From Alphaproteobacteria bacterium MarineAlpha3_Bin4 (GTDB lineage Bacteria; Pseudomonadota; Alphaproteobacteria; Rhodospirillales; Casp-alpha2): 11,246 bases of DNA. The translations under genes were made by a program, and so were the position numbers. The stretch is taken from the NCBI GenBank assembly GCA_002938045.1, contig PTLJ01000028.1:1-11246 (forward strand), given 5' to 3'. Numbering within the stretch: the first letter of the stretch is position 1; each line of letters opens with the position of its first letter. This document shows, in pieces, positions 1 through 7,050 of this stretch. The notes beneath the pieces were generated by a model. It saw only the letters and a program-made list of their open reading frames with translations. It made no database searches and was not told where the DNA came from.

Positions 1-2492
1 CGGCGGCCCTCAACGTGGCAGCTGTCGACAAGAAAGGCTTCGAGGCCGACGATCTAATTGCTACATACGCCCGCCAGGCAGCCGAGTCCGGGGCCAAAGT
101 AACTATCGTTTCCTCGGACAAGGATCTGATGCAACTGGTCAACGACCGGGTGACCATGTTCGACGCCATGAAGAACCGGGTCATCGGCGCGGCCGAGGTG
201 ATGGAAAAGTTCGGCGTCAGCCCCGACAAAGTTGTCGATGTTCAGGCCCTGGCCGGAGATGCTTCCGACAACGTTCCAGGCGTGCAAGGCATCGGCGTCA
301 AGACGGCGGCCCAGCTGATCACCGAATACGGCGGTCTCGACCCGCTGCTCGACCGTGCTGGGGAGATTAAGCAGCCGAAGCGGCGCCAGAACCTAATCGA
401 GCAGGCGGACCTGGCGCGAATGTCGCGCGACCTGGTCAGGCTGCGCGACGACGTAGCAGTCGAGCCCGCGTTCAACAGCTTCGCCGCTAAGAAGCCTGAC
501 CCGGCGACGCTGTTAGGGTTCCTCAAGGCGCAAGACTTCAAGTCGTTGTTAGCGACATGGGAAAGCCGGTTGGGCGAGGCCGCGCCTGGCGACCACGGCG
601 GCGGCACTGCAACTGACGTCTTCAGTGATGATGCGCCGGCCTATGAGCTGGTTTGCGATAAGGCTACGCTCGCGGCCTGGGGCGCGGCAGCGATAGCCTC
701 CGGCACTGTCGCCGTCGATACGGAAACGACAGGCCTCGATTCTATGCGTGCAGGGTTGGTCGGGATATCGCTTTGTATCGATCCGGGCCATGCCTGCTAC
801 GTGCCACTCGCTCACACCGAACCGGCAGCGCATGGAGCGCTCGAACTAGGGGATCCCGCCGCCGCTGCGGTGGCCGACGGCGCGCCGGAGCAGATCGCCA
901 TCGACGTTGCTATCGCTATCCTCAAGCCGATGCTAGAGGACCCTGGCGTGCTTAAGGTCGGCCAGAACATCAAGTATGACATGCAAGTGCTGGCGCGGCA
1001 CAACGTCACACTCGCGCCTATCGACGACACCATGTTGCTCAGTTACGTCGTCGACGGCGGACTGCACAGCCACGGCATGGACGAGCTTGCGCGAGACTTC
1101 CTTGGCCACGAGACGATCAAGTTCTCGGACGTCGCCGGTAAGGGCAAATCCCAGATTAGCTTTGCCCAGGTTCCGCTTGACACTGCCCTTGATTATGCTG
1201 CCGAGGACGCTGAAGTGACACTCAGGCTGCACCGGCTGTTAAAGCCTAGGCTGGCGGCCGAACATATGGTTGCCGTCTACGAGACACTGGAGCGGCCCCT
1301 GGTGCCAGTGTTGCGTCAGATGGAGGCCAACGGCATCCGTGTCGACGCCACCTATCTCAAGAACCTGAGTGACGACTTTACTATCCGCCTCGCTGATCTC
1401 GAGCGCGAGATTTACGCCATGGCCGGACGCAAATTCAACGTCGGCTCGCCAAAGCAACTAGGCGAGCTGTTATTCGACGAGATGAGCCTGCCCGGCGGCA
1501 AGAGGGGCAAGACTGGCGCCTACGGCACCAACCACGACGTGCTCGAAAGCTTGGTCGACCAAGGTTACAAGCTGCCAGCCCGCGTCCTCGACTGGCGCCA
1601 GCTGGCGAAGCTTAAGAGCACCTATTCGGACGCTCTGATCGAGCAAATCAATCCGGACACCAAGCGCGTGCATACGTCCTATTCGCAGGCCGCAGTGACG
1701 ACCGGCCGGCTAGCGTCCTCGGACCCCAACTTGCAGAACATCCCCGTGCGCACCGAGGAGGGACGCAAGATCCGCCGCGCTTTCGTCGCCGATAGTGGCA
1801 TGAAGCTGATGTCGGCCGACTACTCGCAGATTGAACTCCGCTTACTGGCTCACGTCGCCGGAATTGACGCGCTGAAAAAAGCTTTCCGTGACGGCCAGGA
1901 CATCCACGCGCTGACTGCAAGCCAAGTCTTTGGCGTGCCGGTCGAGGGCATGGCGCCGATGGTTAGAAGGAAGGCGAAAGCAATCAACTTCGGCATCATC
2001 TATGGCATCTCCGGTTTTGGTCTGGCGCGCCAGCTGGGCATCGGCAATACGGAAGCGTCAGCCTACATTGACGCCTACTTTGAAAAGTACCCAGGTATCC
2101 GCGACTACATGGAACTGACCAAAGAGCAAGCGCGGACGGAGGGCTACGTCTCCACCCTCTTCGGGCGCAAGTGCCATGTGCGCGGCATCAACGAGAAAAA
2201 CCCCAACATGCGCGGATTCGCTGAGCGTGCTGCAATCAACGCGCCGATTCAGGGCGGCGCCGCCGACATCATCAAACGCGCCATGATCCAGTTGCCGGAT
2301 ATGTTGGCGGCTGCAAAATTGGGCGCGCGCATGCTGCTTCAGGTCCACGACGAGCTGATTTTCGAAGTGCCGACGAAAGAGTTGGATGCGACCGCCGAGG
2401 TGGTCAGGGGCGTCATGGAGGGAGCGGCGCACTTGGACGTACCGCTGGTTGTGGATACTGGTGTGGGCGACAATTGGGACGAGGCACACTAA
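1..2492 (+). CDS. polA: DNA polymerase I, 5'-truncated by window edge
   Basis: DNA polymerase I fills gaps during excision repair and removes Okazaki-fragment primers in the cytoplasm. The reading frame is already open at base 3, so the GTG at 15 is internal and roughly the first 110 residues of the 5'-nuclease domain lie off the window. What remains of that domain carries the EADD metal-binding stretch (about 42-60), SSDKDL (about 111-130) and the helix-hairpin-helix GDASDNVPG...GIGVKTA (about 255-310). The 3'-5' proofreading domain looks catalytically intact: DTET at 717-728, NIKYD near 967-981 and YAAED near 1195-1209. The polymerase domain has motif A DYSQIELR (from 1818), motif B RRKAKAINFGIIYG (about 1966-2007) and motif C QVHDELIF (about 2340-2363). 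The phenylalanine of INFG matches the E. coli Phe762 position. The C-terminal GDNWDEAH is typical of the family. The TAA stop overlaps the stop of the convergent msrQ gene. Confidence 0.97.
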   Translation, partial: AALNVAAVDKKGFEADDLIATYARQAAESGAKVTIVSSDKDLMQLVNDRVTMFDAMKNRVIGAAEVMEKFGVSPDKVVDVQALAGDASDNVPGVQGIGVKTAAQLITEYGGLDPLLDRAGEIKQPKRRQNLIEQADLARMSRDLVRLRDDVAVEPAFNSFAAKKPDPATLLGFLKAQDFKSLLATWESRLGEAAPGDHGGGTATDVFSDDAPAYELVCDKATLAAWGAAAIASGTVAVDTETTGLDSMRAGLVGISLCIDPGHACYVPLAHTEPAAHGALELGDPAAAAVADGAPEQIAIDVAIAILKPMLEDPGVLKVGQNIKYDMQVLARHNVTLAPIDDTMLLSYVVDGGLHSHGMDELARDFLGHETIKFSDVAGKGKSQISFAQVPLDTALDYAAEDAEVTLRLHRLLKPRLAAEHMVAVYETLERPLVPVLRQMEANGIRVDATYLKNLSDDFTIRLADLEREIYAMAGRKFNVGSPKQLGELLFDEMSLPGGKRGKTGAYGTNHDVLESLVDQGYKLPARVLDWRQLAKLKSTYSDALIEQINPDTKRVHTSYSQAAVTTGRLASSDPNLQNIPVRTEEGRKIRRAFVADSGMKLMSADYSQIELRLLAHVAGIDALKKAFRDGQDIHALTASQVFGVPVEGMAPMVRRKAKAINFGIIYGISGFGLARQLGIGNTEASAYIDAYFEKYPGIRDYMELTKEQARTEGYVSTLFGRKCHVRGINEKNPNMRGFAERAAINAPIQGGAADIIKRAMIQLPDMLAAAKLGARMLLQVHDELIFEVPTKELDATAEVVRGVMEGAAHLDVPLVVDTGVGDNWDEAH

Positions 2493-3112
2493 GGCGCAGA
2501 GGAAGTTCGGGCGGTGGTCCTCCGCCGGAGCCAATAGGCCGCGCGGAAGGCCAAGAGGCTCGAGCAGATAACGGCGTAGACGATAGGCTCCAACTGCACG
2601 CCCTTGCGCATCATATAGAAGTGAAGGCACGCTAGCGCGCCTGCCGGGTAAACTAGCTTGTGCAGCCGGTTCCAGTTGCGCCCGCCCAAGCGCTTGATCC
2701 AGCCTTTTGTTGAGGTGACGGCGAGCGGTAGCAGACACAGCACGCCGGCCACGCCGACCGTGATGTACCAGCGCTTGACGATGTCCTTCCAGATTTCACC
2801 CCAGTTGAAGACTTGGTCGAGAGCGACATAGCTGGCGAGGTGGAGATAGATGTAGAAAAACGCGAACAGACCCAGCAATCGGCGGAAGCGTAGGACGACA
2901 TTCCAGTCGGTGAGCATCCTGAGCGGCGTCACCGCGAGTGCAACTAGCAGCAACCGTATCGCCCAGTCACCGAGGAAGCGGTTCATGAATTCCTGCGGAT
3001 TGGCACCGAGGTCGTTGGTAGCGATTAGCCAGACGAATTGCGCCAACGGTGCCAGGCACACGAGCCAGACGACGGGCTTGGCGAGCCAGCGGATGCGGTT
3101 CTCGGGTGTCAT
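2489..3112 (-). CDS. msrQ: MsrQ, haem-b membrane subunit of the MsrPQ methionine sulfoxide reductase
   Basis: MsrQ is an inner-membrane ferric-reductase-like b-type cytochrome that passes electrons from the respiratory chain to periplasmic MsrP, which repairs oxidised methionines in envelope proteins. The 207-residue product has about six hydrophobic helices. Its histidines His91 (YLHLASY), His151 (NRLHKLVYP) and His164 (CLHFYMM) fall at the positions I recall for the haem ligands of E. coli MsrQ (YedZ). The family signature GGRNWNRLHKLVY (143-155) is present. It lies 39 bp downstream of msrP on the same strand, so the two are almost certainly co-transcribed. The ATG at 3112 has no visible Shine-Dalgarno sequence (the preceding bases are pyrimidine-rich CCCTCTTGCC), so translation may depend on msrP translation or transcript structure. 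Its TAG stop overlaps the polA TAA on the other strand. Identity is secure from family knowledge; electron transfer to the neighbouring MsrP is inferred from pairing. Confidence 0.95.
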   Translation of the reverse strand: MTPENRIRWLAKPVVWLVCLAPLAQFVWLIATNDLGANPQEFMNRFLGDWAIRLLLVALAVTPLRMLTDWNVVLRFRRLLGLFAFFYIYLHLASYVALDQVFNWGEIWKDIVKRWYITVGVAGVLCLLPLAVTSTKGWIKRLGGRNWNRLHKLVYPAGALACLHFYMMRKGVQLEPIVYAVICSSLLAFRAAYWLRRRTTARTSSAP

Positions 3113-3151
3113 GGCAAGAGGGAATGGTGGCCAGTAAATCTTGGCCAGATA

Positions 3152-4132
3152 CTAGTAGTTCTTAGCCAGGTTCATGCCGGCATAGAGCGCCGCAACGTCT
3201 TCCTCGTAGCCATTGAGAAAAAGTGTCGGGCGCTTTGGCACGAAGCCGAAAATGTTGGTTTCGCCACCGAGGCGACGTTCCCAAGCTTGGCTCCAGCGCG
3301 GGTGATCGACGAGAGGGTTGACGTTGGAATAGAAGCCGTATTCGTTGGGCGCCGACATGTTCCAAGACGTCGGCGGTTGTGTGTCGGTAAAGGTGATACG
3401 AACGACGGACTTGATGCTCTTGAAGCCGTACTTCCACGGAACCACAAGGCGGATCGGGGCGCCGTTTTGGTTTGGCAGCTCTTCGCCGTAAAGCCCGACA
3501 GCCAAGAGGGTCAAAGGATGCATGGCCTCGTCGAGGCGCAGCCCCTCGCGATAAGGCCAATCGAGGACGCGACGGCGCTGTCCCGGCATTTGCTTGGGGT
3601 CGAGAAGCGTCTCGAAGGCAACATATTTGGCGCTTCCGGTGGGGCCGAGGCGCTTGATTACGTCGGTCAGGGGAATACCAACCCAGGGGATCACCATCGA
3701 CCAACCCTCGACGCAGCGGAAGCGGTAGACTCGTTCCTCCAGTTGATGTGGCCGGACCAGGTCCTGGAAGGAATAAGTGCCTGGGTTCTCGACGAGACCA
3801 TCGATGTTAACCGTCCAGGGCTTGGTTTTCAGACGCCCTGCGTATCTCGCTGGATCTCCCTTGTCGGTGCCGAATTCGTAGAAGTTATTGTACTCGGTAG
3901 CGATATCGTACGTGGAGATTTGGTCGTGCTCGCTGAGCGCCGCCTCGGACCACTTGCTCTTGGCGACGCCAGCGAAATTGATGCCGCGCGCGTGAACCGG
4001 GGCCATCGCGCCGATCAGAGCGCCACCGGCAACGGCGGCGGCTTTGAGAAACGTGCGCCGCTGGTGGAAGACGGTTTTGGGTGTGATCTCGAACGCCTTG
4101 AGGTCGAAGTGGTTCCTCAACTTGATCAGCAC
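3152..4132 (-). CDS. msrP: MsrP, Tat-exported molybdopterin methionine sulfoxide reductase
   Basis: MsrP is the periplasmic catalytic subunit of MsrPQ. It reduces methionine sulfoxide in proteins using a Mo-molybdopterin centre of the sulfite-oxidase fold. The 326-residue product has a twin-arginine signal (QRRTFLK, residues 24-30), then an alanine/glycine-rich hydrophobic stretch ending near VHARG (about 50). Family motifs are clear: YNNFYEFGTDKGDPA (81-95), KPWTVNIDGLV (104-114) and YRFRCVEGWSMVIPW (136-150), where Cys140 is the expected molybdenum ligand. Length is close to the E. coli protein (about 330). The start is GTG at 4132: GGAGG lies 10 bases upstream (4147-4143 on this strand) and no other in-frame start fits that site. 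It is the first gene of an msrP-msrQ operon and is divergent from the GST gene across a 212-bp region with several inverted repeats. Long open frames antisense to it are shadows. Confidence 0.95.
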   Translation of the reverse strand: MLIKLRNHFDLKAFEITPKTVFHQRRTFLKAAAVAGGALIGAMAPVHARGINFAGVAKSKWSEAALSEHDQISTYDIATEYNNFYEFGTDKGDPARYAGRLKTKPWTVNIDGLVENPGTYSFQDLVRPHQLEERVYRFRCVEGWSMVIPWVGIPLTDVIKRLGPTGSAKYVAFETLLDPKQMPGQRRRVLDWPYREGLRLDEAMHPLTLLAVGLYGEELPNQNGAPIRLVVPWKYGFKSIKSVVRITFTDTQPPTSWNMSAPNEYGFYSNVNPLVDHPRWSQAWERRLGGETNIFGFVPKRPTLFLNGYEEDVAALYAGMNLAKNY

Positions 4133-4142
4133 AGCCGTTATG

Positions 4143-4147
4143 CCTCC
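4143..4147 (-). promoter_or_regulatory. Ribosome binding site deciding the msrP GTG start
   Basis: On the minus strand the bases read GGAGG followed by a 10-base spacer and GTG (4132-4130). It is the only strong Shine-Dalgarno sequence near the msrP 5' end and supports GTG over an ATG start; there is no ATG in the frame before the Tat signal. Confidence 0.7.
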
Positions 4148-4240
4148 GTTGGTGTCGGGCGTGCCTTCAATGATTGTACGGACGATCGCCGCGAATAAAA
4201 GCGGTCTTTAGCATCACCAATCATGACCTCACCACGCCAA

Positions 4241-4273
4241 TGTACCTTACATCAAAATTTGGCGATGTATACA
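4241..4273. promoter_or_regulatory. Cluster of TGTA/TACA inverted repeats in the msrP-GST divergent region (putative operators)
   Basis: Three overlapping dyads occur within 33 bases. TGTA-CCT-TACA lies at 4241-4251. TACATC-N10-GATGTA (6-bp perfect arms) lies at 4248-4253 and 4264-4269. The palindrome TGTATACA lies at 4266-4273. They lie in the 212-bp space between the divergent starts of msrP (4132) and the GST gene (4345), where a shared regulator would bind. No regulator family is assigned. The symmetry is seen directly; the operator role is inference. The rest of 4133-4344 has no other gene I can see. Confidence 0.4.
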
Positions 4274-4330
4274 GGTTTTCCGGCCTTGGCTCTGGGCGTC
4301 TGAACGCTGTTTCCGGTTCCCCCGATTGGC

Positions 4331-4336
4331 TATAAG
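4331..4336 (+). promoter_or_regulatory. Candidate -10 box just upstream of the GST start
   Basis: TATAAG matches the sigma70 -10 consensus at five of six positions and ends 8 bases before the GST ATG at 4345. No good -35 hexamer lies at normal spacing. If used, transcription would start at or within a few bases of the ATG, giving a leaderless or nearly leaderless mRNA. That fits the absence of a Shine-Dalgarno sequence there. Confidence 0.3.
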
Positions 4337-4344
4337 TTACCCAC

Positions 4345-5013
4345 ATGCGAACCCTTTATCACCTCTGGCTGTCTCCCTTCTGCCGCACCGTCCGGCTCGT
4401 TCTGCACGAGAAACGGGTCGAGTTCGAGATGAAAGGGGAAAGCGTTTGGGAGCGCCGAGAGGGCTTCCTGGCCATTAATCCGGCGGGTGACGTGCCGGTA
4501 CTGGTCGAAGCCGACGGCACGGCAATTTCAGGCAGCGGCGTGATCTGTGAGTTTCTCGATGAGATCTACTCGGAACCACCGTTGATCGGTCGCCAGGCCC
4601 TTCCGCGTGCTGAGGTCCGCCGTCTCGTCGATTGGTTCGACCGTAAGTTCAACGCCGAGGTGACGAAAAACCTAGTCGGCGAGAAGATGATGAAGCGCTT
4701 CCTCGGGCTCGGCGAACCCGACTCAACGGTCGTTCGCGCTGGACATGCCAATATCCATTGCCATCTAGATTACATCGCCTATCTGATCGACAGGCGAAAA
4801 TGGCTTGCCGGCGATTTCCTATCGCTCGCCGACTTGGCGGCGGCGGCGCATCTTTCGGCCGTTGACTATATCGGCGACGTGCCATGGAAAGATCATGAAG
4901 GTGCCAAGAACTGGTACTCCCGGGTCAAGTCTCGACCCAGTTTCCGCACCCTGCTCGAGGACAACATCCCGGGCGCGCCCCCGTCGAAGCACTATCGTAA
5001 TCTTGACTTCTGA
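4345..5013 (+). CDS. Glutathione S-transferase family protein
   Basis: This 222-residue cytosolic protein has the two-domain GST layout. The N-terminal thioredoxin-like domain (about 1-80) has SPFCRTVR near the start (residues 10-17; Ser10/Cys13 are candidate glutathione-contacting residues), the cis-proline in VPVL (50-53) and the SGSGVICEFLDE stretch (62-73), which corresponds to the ES glutathione-gamma-glutamyl contact of other GSTs. The helical C-terminal domain (about 88-205) contains WLAGDFLSLADLAAAAHL, the usual N-capping box region (S/T-x-x-D as SLAD). The C-terminus PPSKHYRNLDF resembles the GSTs that, as I recall, sit beside queG in alphaproteobacteria. The substrate cannot be told. 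The start at 4345 gives the family's usual N-terminus, but no Shine-Dalgarno sequence precedes it. It is divergent from msrP and ends 21 bp from the convergent TPR gene. Confidence 0.85.
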   Translation: MRTLYHLWLSPFCRTVRLVLHEKRVEFEMKGESVWERREGFLAINPAGDVPVLVEADGTAISGSGVICEFLDEIYSEPPLIGRQALPRAEVRRLVDWFDRKFNAEVTKNLVGEKMMKRFLGLGEPDSTVVRAGHANIHCHLDYIAYLIDRRKWLAGDFLSLADLAAAAHLSAVDYIGDVPWKDHEGAKNWYSRVKSRPSFRTLLEDNIPGAPPSKHYRNLDF

Positions 5014-5034
5014 TCCGAAATCCACGCCTGTTAT

Positions 5035-5793
5035 TCATTGCTTGTTGACGTCCATATCCTCCAGGTTCGCGCGCGCCGCGTCGGCCGCTGGGGTGTTAGG
5101 GGCGACGCTGAGAACCATCATCCAATCTTTCCGCGCTCCGCGTTCGTCACCTTTTATGCGTCTCAGGTTTCCTCGCTCCAGCAACGCCTCCGGATGGAGG
5201 AGATCGAGGGCAAGCGCGTACCCGACGTCGCGTAACGCCGCCTCCGGTTGCTCCAGGTGCCGTTGCGCCGTCGCCCGGAAGGCAAAAGCATCGGCGCTGC
5301 CGCCGTGGATGTCGATGGCGCGGTTGAGATCCTCGATGGCACTGGCGTAGTCGTTGCGGTCGGCCCGCGCCTGGGCGCGATCAACGAGCAAGTCCGGCTG
5401 ATCGGGTGTCAACCTGAGGGCGGTGGTCAACACGGTTTCGGCCCGTTCTGGCTTGCCGTCGAGCAACCAGGCCTGCGCAGCGTGACCGAGTAATCCGGCC
5501 TTTATTGAAGCCGCGCGCCTTGTTCTTTGGGCAAGAGCCTCGAGCCGCGTTGCCGCCTCGGCAAACTGTTCGAGGGCAACCAAAGACGCAGCGACGCAAT
5601 GCTCTGCCGCCTCGCCTCCGCCGAGGTCGCGCCAGGCAAGGGCCGAGCCGAAAGCCTCGTTAGGAGCGATCTTGGAGAGCGCGATGCAATCCCGGTACTG
5701 CTTAGCGTGATCAATCTCGGTTGTCGCTGCTGGCTGGGCCAGGGCAAGGACGATGAGGGTGCTGGCGACGACGGCATGGTGCCGGAACGGCAT
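5035..5793 (-). CDS. Exported TPR-repeat protein, function unknown
   Basis: The 252-residue product starts with what looks like a Sec signal peptide: MPFRHH, then a hydrophobic run VVASTLIVLALA, then likely cleavage near QPAATTE (about 20-25). The mature part begins with a helical segment holding YRDCIALS and GEAAEHCVAAS; Cys36 and Cys66 could form a disulfide if the protein is periplasmic. Four consecutive 34-residue TPR units follow, at about 100-133, 134-167, 168-201 and 202-235, with the usual small/aromatic residues at positions 8 and 20. TPR arrays bind other proteins; the partner cannot be told. I chose ATG at 5793 because it gives a proper signal peptide. In-frame alternatives are ATG at 5820 (with a weak AGG upstream) and TTG at 5859; both would put extra hydrophobic sequence ahead of the signal. 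It is convergent with the GST gene and divergent from the SDR gene. Confidence 0.75.
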   Translation of the reverse strand: MPFRHHAVVASTLIVLALAQPAATTEIDHAKQYRDCIALSKIAPNEAFGSALAWRDLGGGEAAEHCVAASLVALEQFAEAATRLEALAQRTRRAASIKAGLLGHAAQAWLLDGKPERAETVLTTALRLTPDQPDLLVDRAQARADRNDYASAIEDLNRAIDIHGGSADAFAFRATAQRHLEQPEAALRDVGYALALDLLHPEALLERGNLRRIKGDERGARKDWMMVLSVAPNTPAADAARANLEDMDVNKQ

Positions 5794-5848
5794 TGGAATA
5801 CAATCCGCAATCAGGGTCATTGCGGCGCCTATCACAAGGGTTATAAGT

Positions 5849-5863
5849 AAGCTTGACAAGCTT
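5849..5863. promoter_or_regulatory. 15-bp perfect palindrome between divergent TPR and SDR starts
   Basis: AAGCTTG-A-CAAGCTT is a perfect inverted repeat with 7-bp arms around one central base. It lies 26 bp upstream of the SDR start (5890) and 55 bp upstream of the chosen TPR start (5793). A TTTAAT hexamer (5862-5867), five of six to the -10 consensus on the plus strand, overlaps its right edge, so a bound protein could block that promoter. An operator role is inference. Confidence 0.4.
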
Positions 5864-5889
5864 TAATTTCGGGCCACGCGGCAGGTGCC

Positions 5890-6789
5890 ATGATCGACGT
5901 TCTTTCACCGCATCTATTCTGTTTCGGGTTAGGCTACAGCGCACTCGCCCTGGCTCGGTTCCTGATGGCGGAGGGGTGGACTGTGACCGGAACCTGCCGA
6001 AGTGGCGATGCCCGGTCACAGATCGAGAATGCCGATATCGAAGCGGTTATCTTCGACGGCACCCGTCCGCTCGACAATGTGGAACGCTTGCTGTCTGCTG
6101 CCACCTTTGTCCTCAGTTCAGTGCCGCCGGATGCCTCCGGAGATCCGGTGTTGGCGGTTCACGGCCAGGATTTGGAGCGAATCGCCGGTGACCTGCAGTG
6201 GGTCGGGTACCTGTCGACCACTGGCGTTTACGGTGACACCGGCGGCGCGACGGTCGATGAATCATCGCCATTGAAGCCAAGCTCGAACCGAAGCCGGCGT
6301 CGGGTCGAAGCCGAACAAGCTTGGTTGCGCCTCCATCGAAACGCCGGAGTGCCGGTTCACATTTTCCGGCTGGCCGGCATCTATGGTCCCGGGCGCAGCG
6401 CCTTCGAGCAGGTTCGCTTAGGTGCTGCCACGCGAATCGACAAGCCGGGACACCGCTTCTCGCGTATTCACGTCGCCGACATCGTGGGCGTCCTTTACGC
6501 GGCGATGCAACGCCTAAATCCGGGCGCCATTTACAACGTTTGCGACGATGAACCGGCCGCCGCGTCGGAGGTGACGGCTTTTGCCTGCGAACTTCTCGGT
6601 GTCGAACCGCCGTCCCTGGTACCATTCGATATCGCGGCCGAAGAAATGTTGCCGATGGCCCTTAGTTTTTGGAAAGACAACCGCATCGTCGACAACAGCC
6701 GCATCAAATGCGATCTCGGCGTTTCCCTTCTCTACCCCACCTATCGCGAGGGGCTTCGTGCGATCCTGGATTGCGAAAGTGAGGAATAA
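5890..6789 (+). CDS. SDR family NAD(P)-dependent epimerase/oxidoreductase, YeeZ-like
   Basis: A 299-residue Rossmann-fold protein of the atypical SDR group that includes E. coli YeeZ. The nucleotide-binding turn is FGLGYSALALARFL (12-25), a GxGYSA variant of the usual glycine motif. VLSSVPP (74-80) ends a core strand. YLSTTGVYGDTGG (107-119) carries the Ser/Thr and the Tyr at the place of the catalytic residues, but the usual YxxxK lysine is absent, as in other members of this group. FRLAGIYGPGRS (159-170) and RIHVADIVG (192-200) match the epimerase-type substrate half. The substrate is not known for the family. The ATG at 5890 is preceded by GCAGGTG with short spacing and directly yields the nucleotide-binding strand. 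The stop is TAA at 6787. No terminator hairpin is visible after it. In related genomes I recall it following GST and queG, which are not adjacent here. Confidence 0.85.
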   Translation: MIDVLSPHLFCFGLGYSALALARFLMAEGWTVTGTCRSGDARSQIENADIEAVIFDGTRPLDNVERLLSAATFVLSSVPPDASGDPVLAVHGQDLERIAGDLQWVGYLSTTGVYGDTGGATVDESSPLKPSSNRSRRRVEAEQAWLRLHRNAGVPVHIFRLAGIYGPGRSAFEQVRLGAATRIDKPGHRFSRIHVADIVGVLYAAMQRLNPGAIYNVCDDEPAAASEVTAFACELLGVEPPSLVPFDIAAEEMLPMALSFWKDNRIVDNSRIKCDLGVSLLYPTYREGLRAILDCESEE

Positions 6790-7050
6790 TAAGCAGTCAC
6801 CTAACGGAGACAAGCTCAAGGACGCTGCGCCTGCTCAAATGGCGGAACTACAACTATCGCGGAACACGAACAGGCCTCCCGGGTTACTCTACAGGACGAT
6901 GGCCGGATCGATACGTGAATCGAAACACACTATCATGGCGAACTGGAGTTCTGGTTCTGGCGAACGAATTCACCGCCAAAATGCTCTTCATTACCGTGGA
7001 ACGACCGTTAGCTTGTGACACTGTAGCCGTTGATCAACTTATCGATTGGC
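6790..7050. other. Unassigned 261-bp intergenic region
   Basis: This lies between the tail-to-tail ends of the SDR gene (+) and the hydrolase gene (-). I see no recognisable gene, tRNA or clear terminator. One plus-strand frame is open from 6783 through to 7142, but its only start codon is GTG at 6915 and its peptide matches nothing I know. A second frame is open to 7018, ending in TTVSL. An 8-bp direct repeat TGGCGAAC occurs at 6936-6943 and 6958-6965, and a 10-bp palindrome GTTGATCAAC at 7029-7038, just beyond the hydrolase stop. Confidence 0.5.

Noticed and set aside
15..17. GTG at 15 as the polA start
   Set aside because: The frame is open upstream to the window edge and the nuclease domain would lose its first roughly 110 residues, so the codon is internal.
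2058..2738. 226-codon minus-strand frame across the polA end and msrQ
   Set aside because: It overlaps two well-supported genes, and its translation is arginine-rich with no family feature.
3038..4198. 386-codon open frame on the plus strand across msrP
   Set aside because: It is fully antisense to msrP, whose Tat signal and molybdenum-site motifs are clear. Its translation shows no recognisable domain. Such long antisense frames are common in GC-rich genes.
5853..5858. Perfect TTGACA as a -35 box for the SDR gene
   Set aside because: The bases 15-19 positions downstream (about 5873-5882) are GC-rich with no -10-like hexamer. The TTGACA is better explained as part of the palindrome AAGCTTGACAAGCTT.
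6113..6625. 170-codon minus-strand frame inside the SDR gene
   Set aside because: It is a shadow of the SDR gene, rich in Arg/Pro and without domain features.
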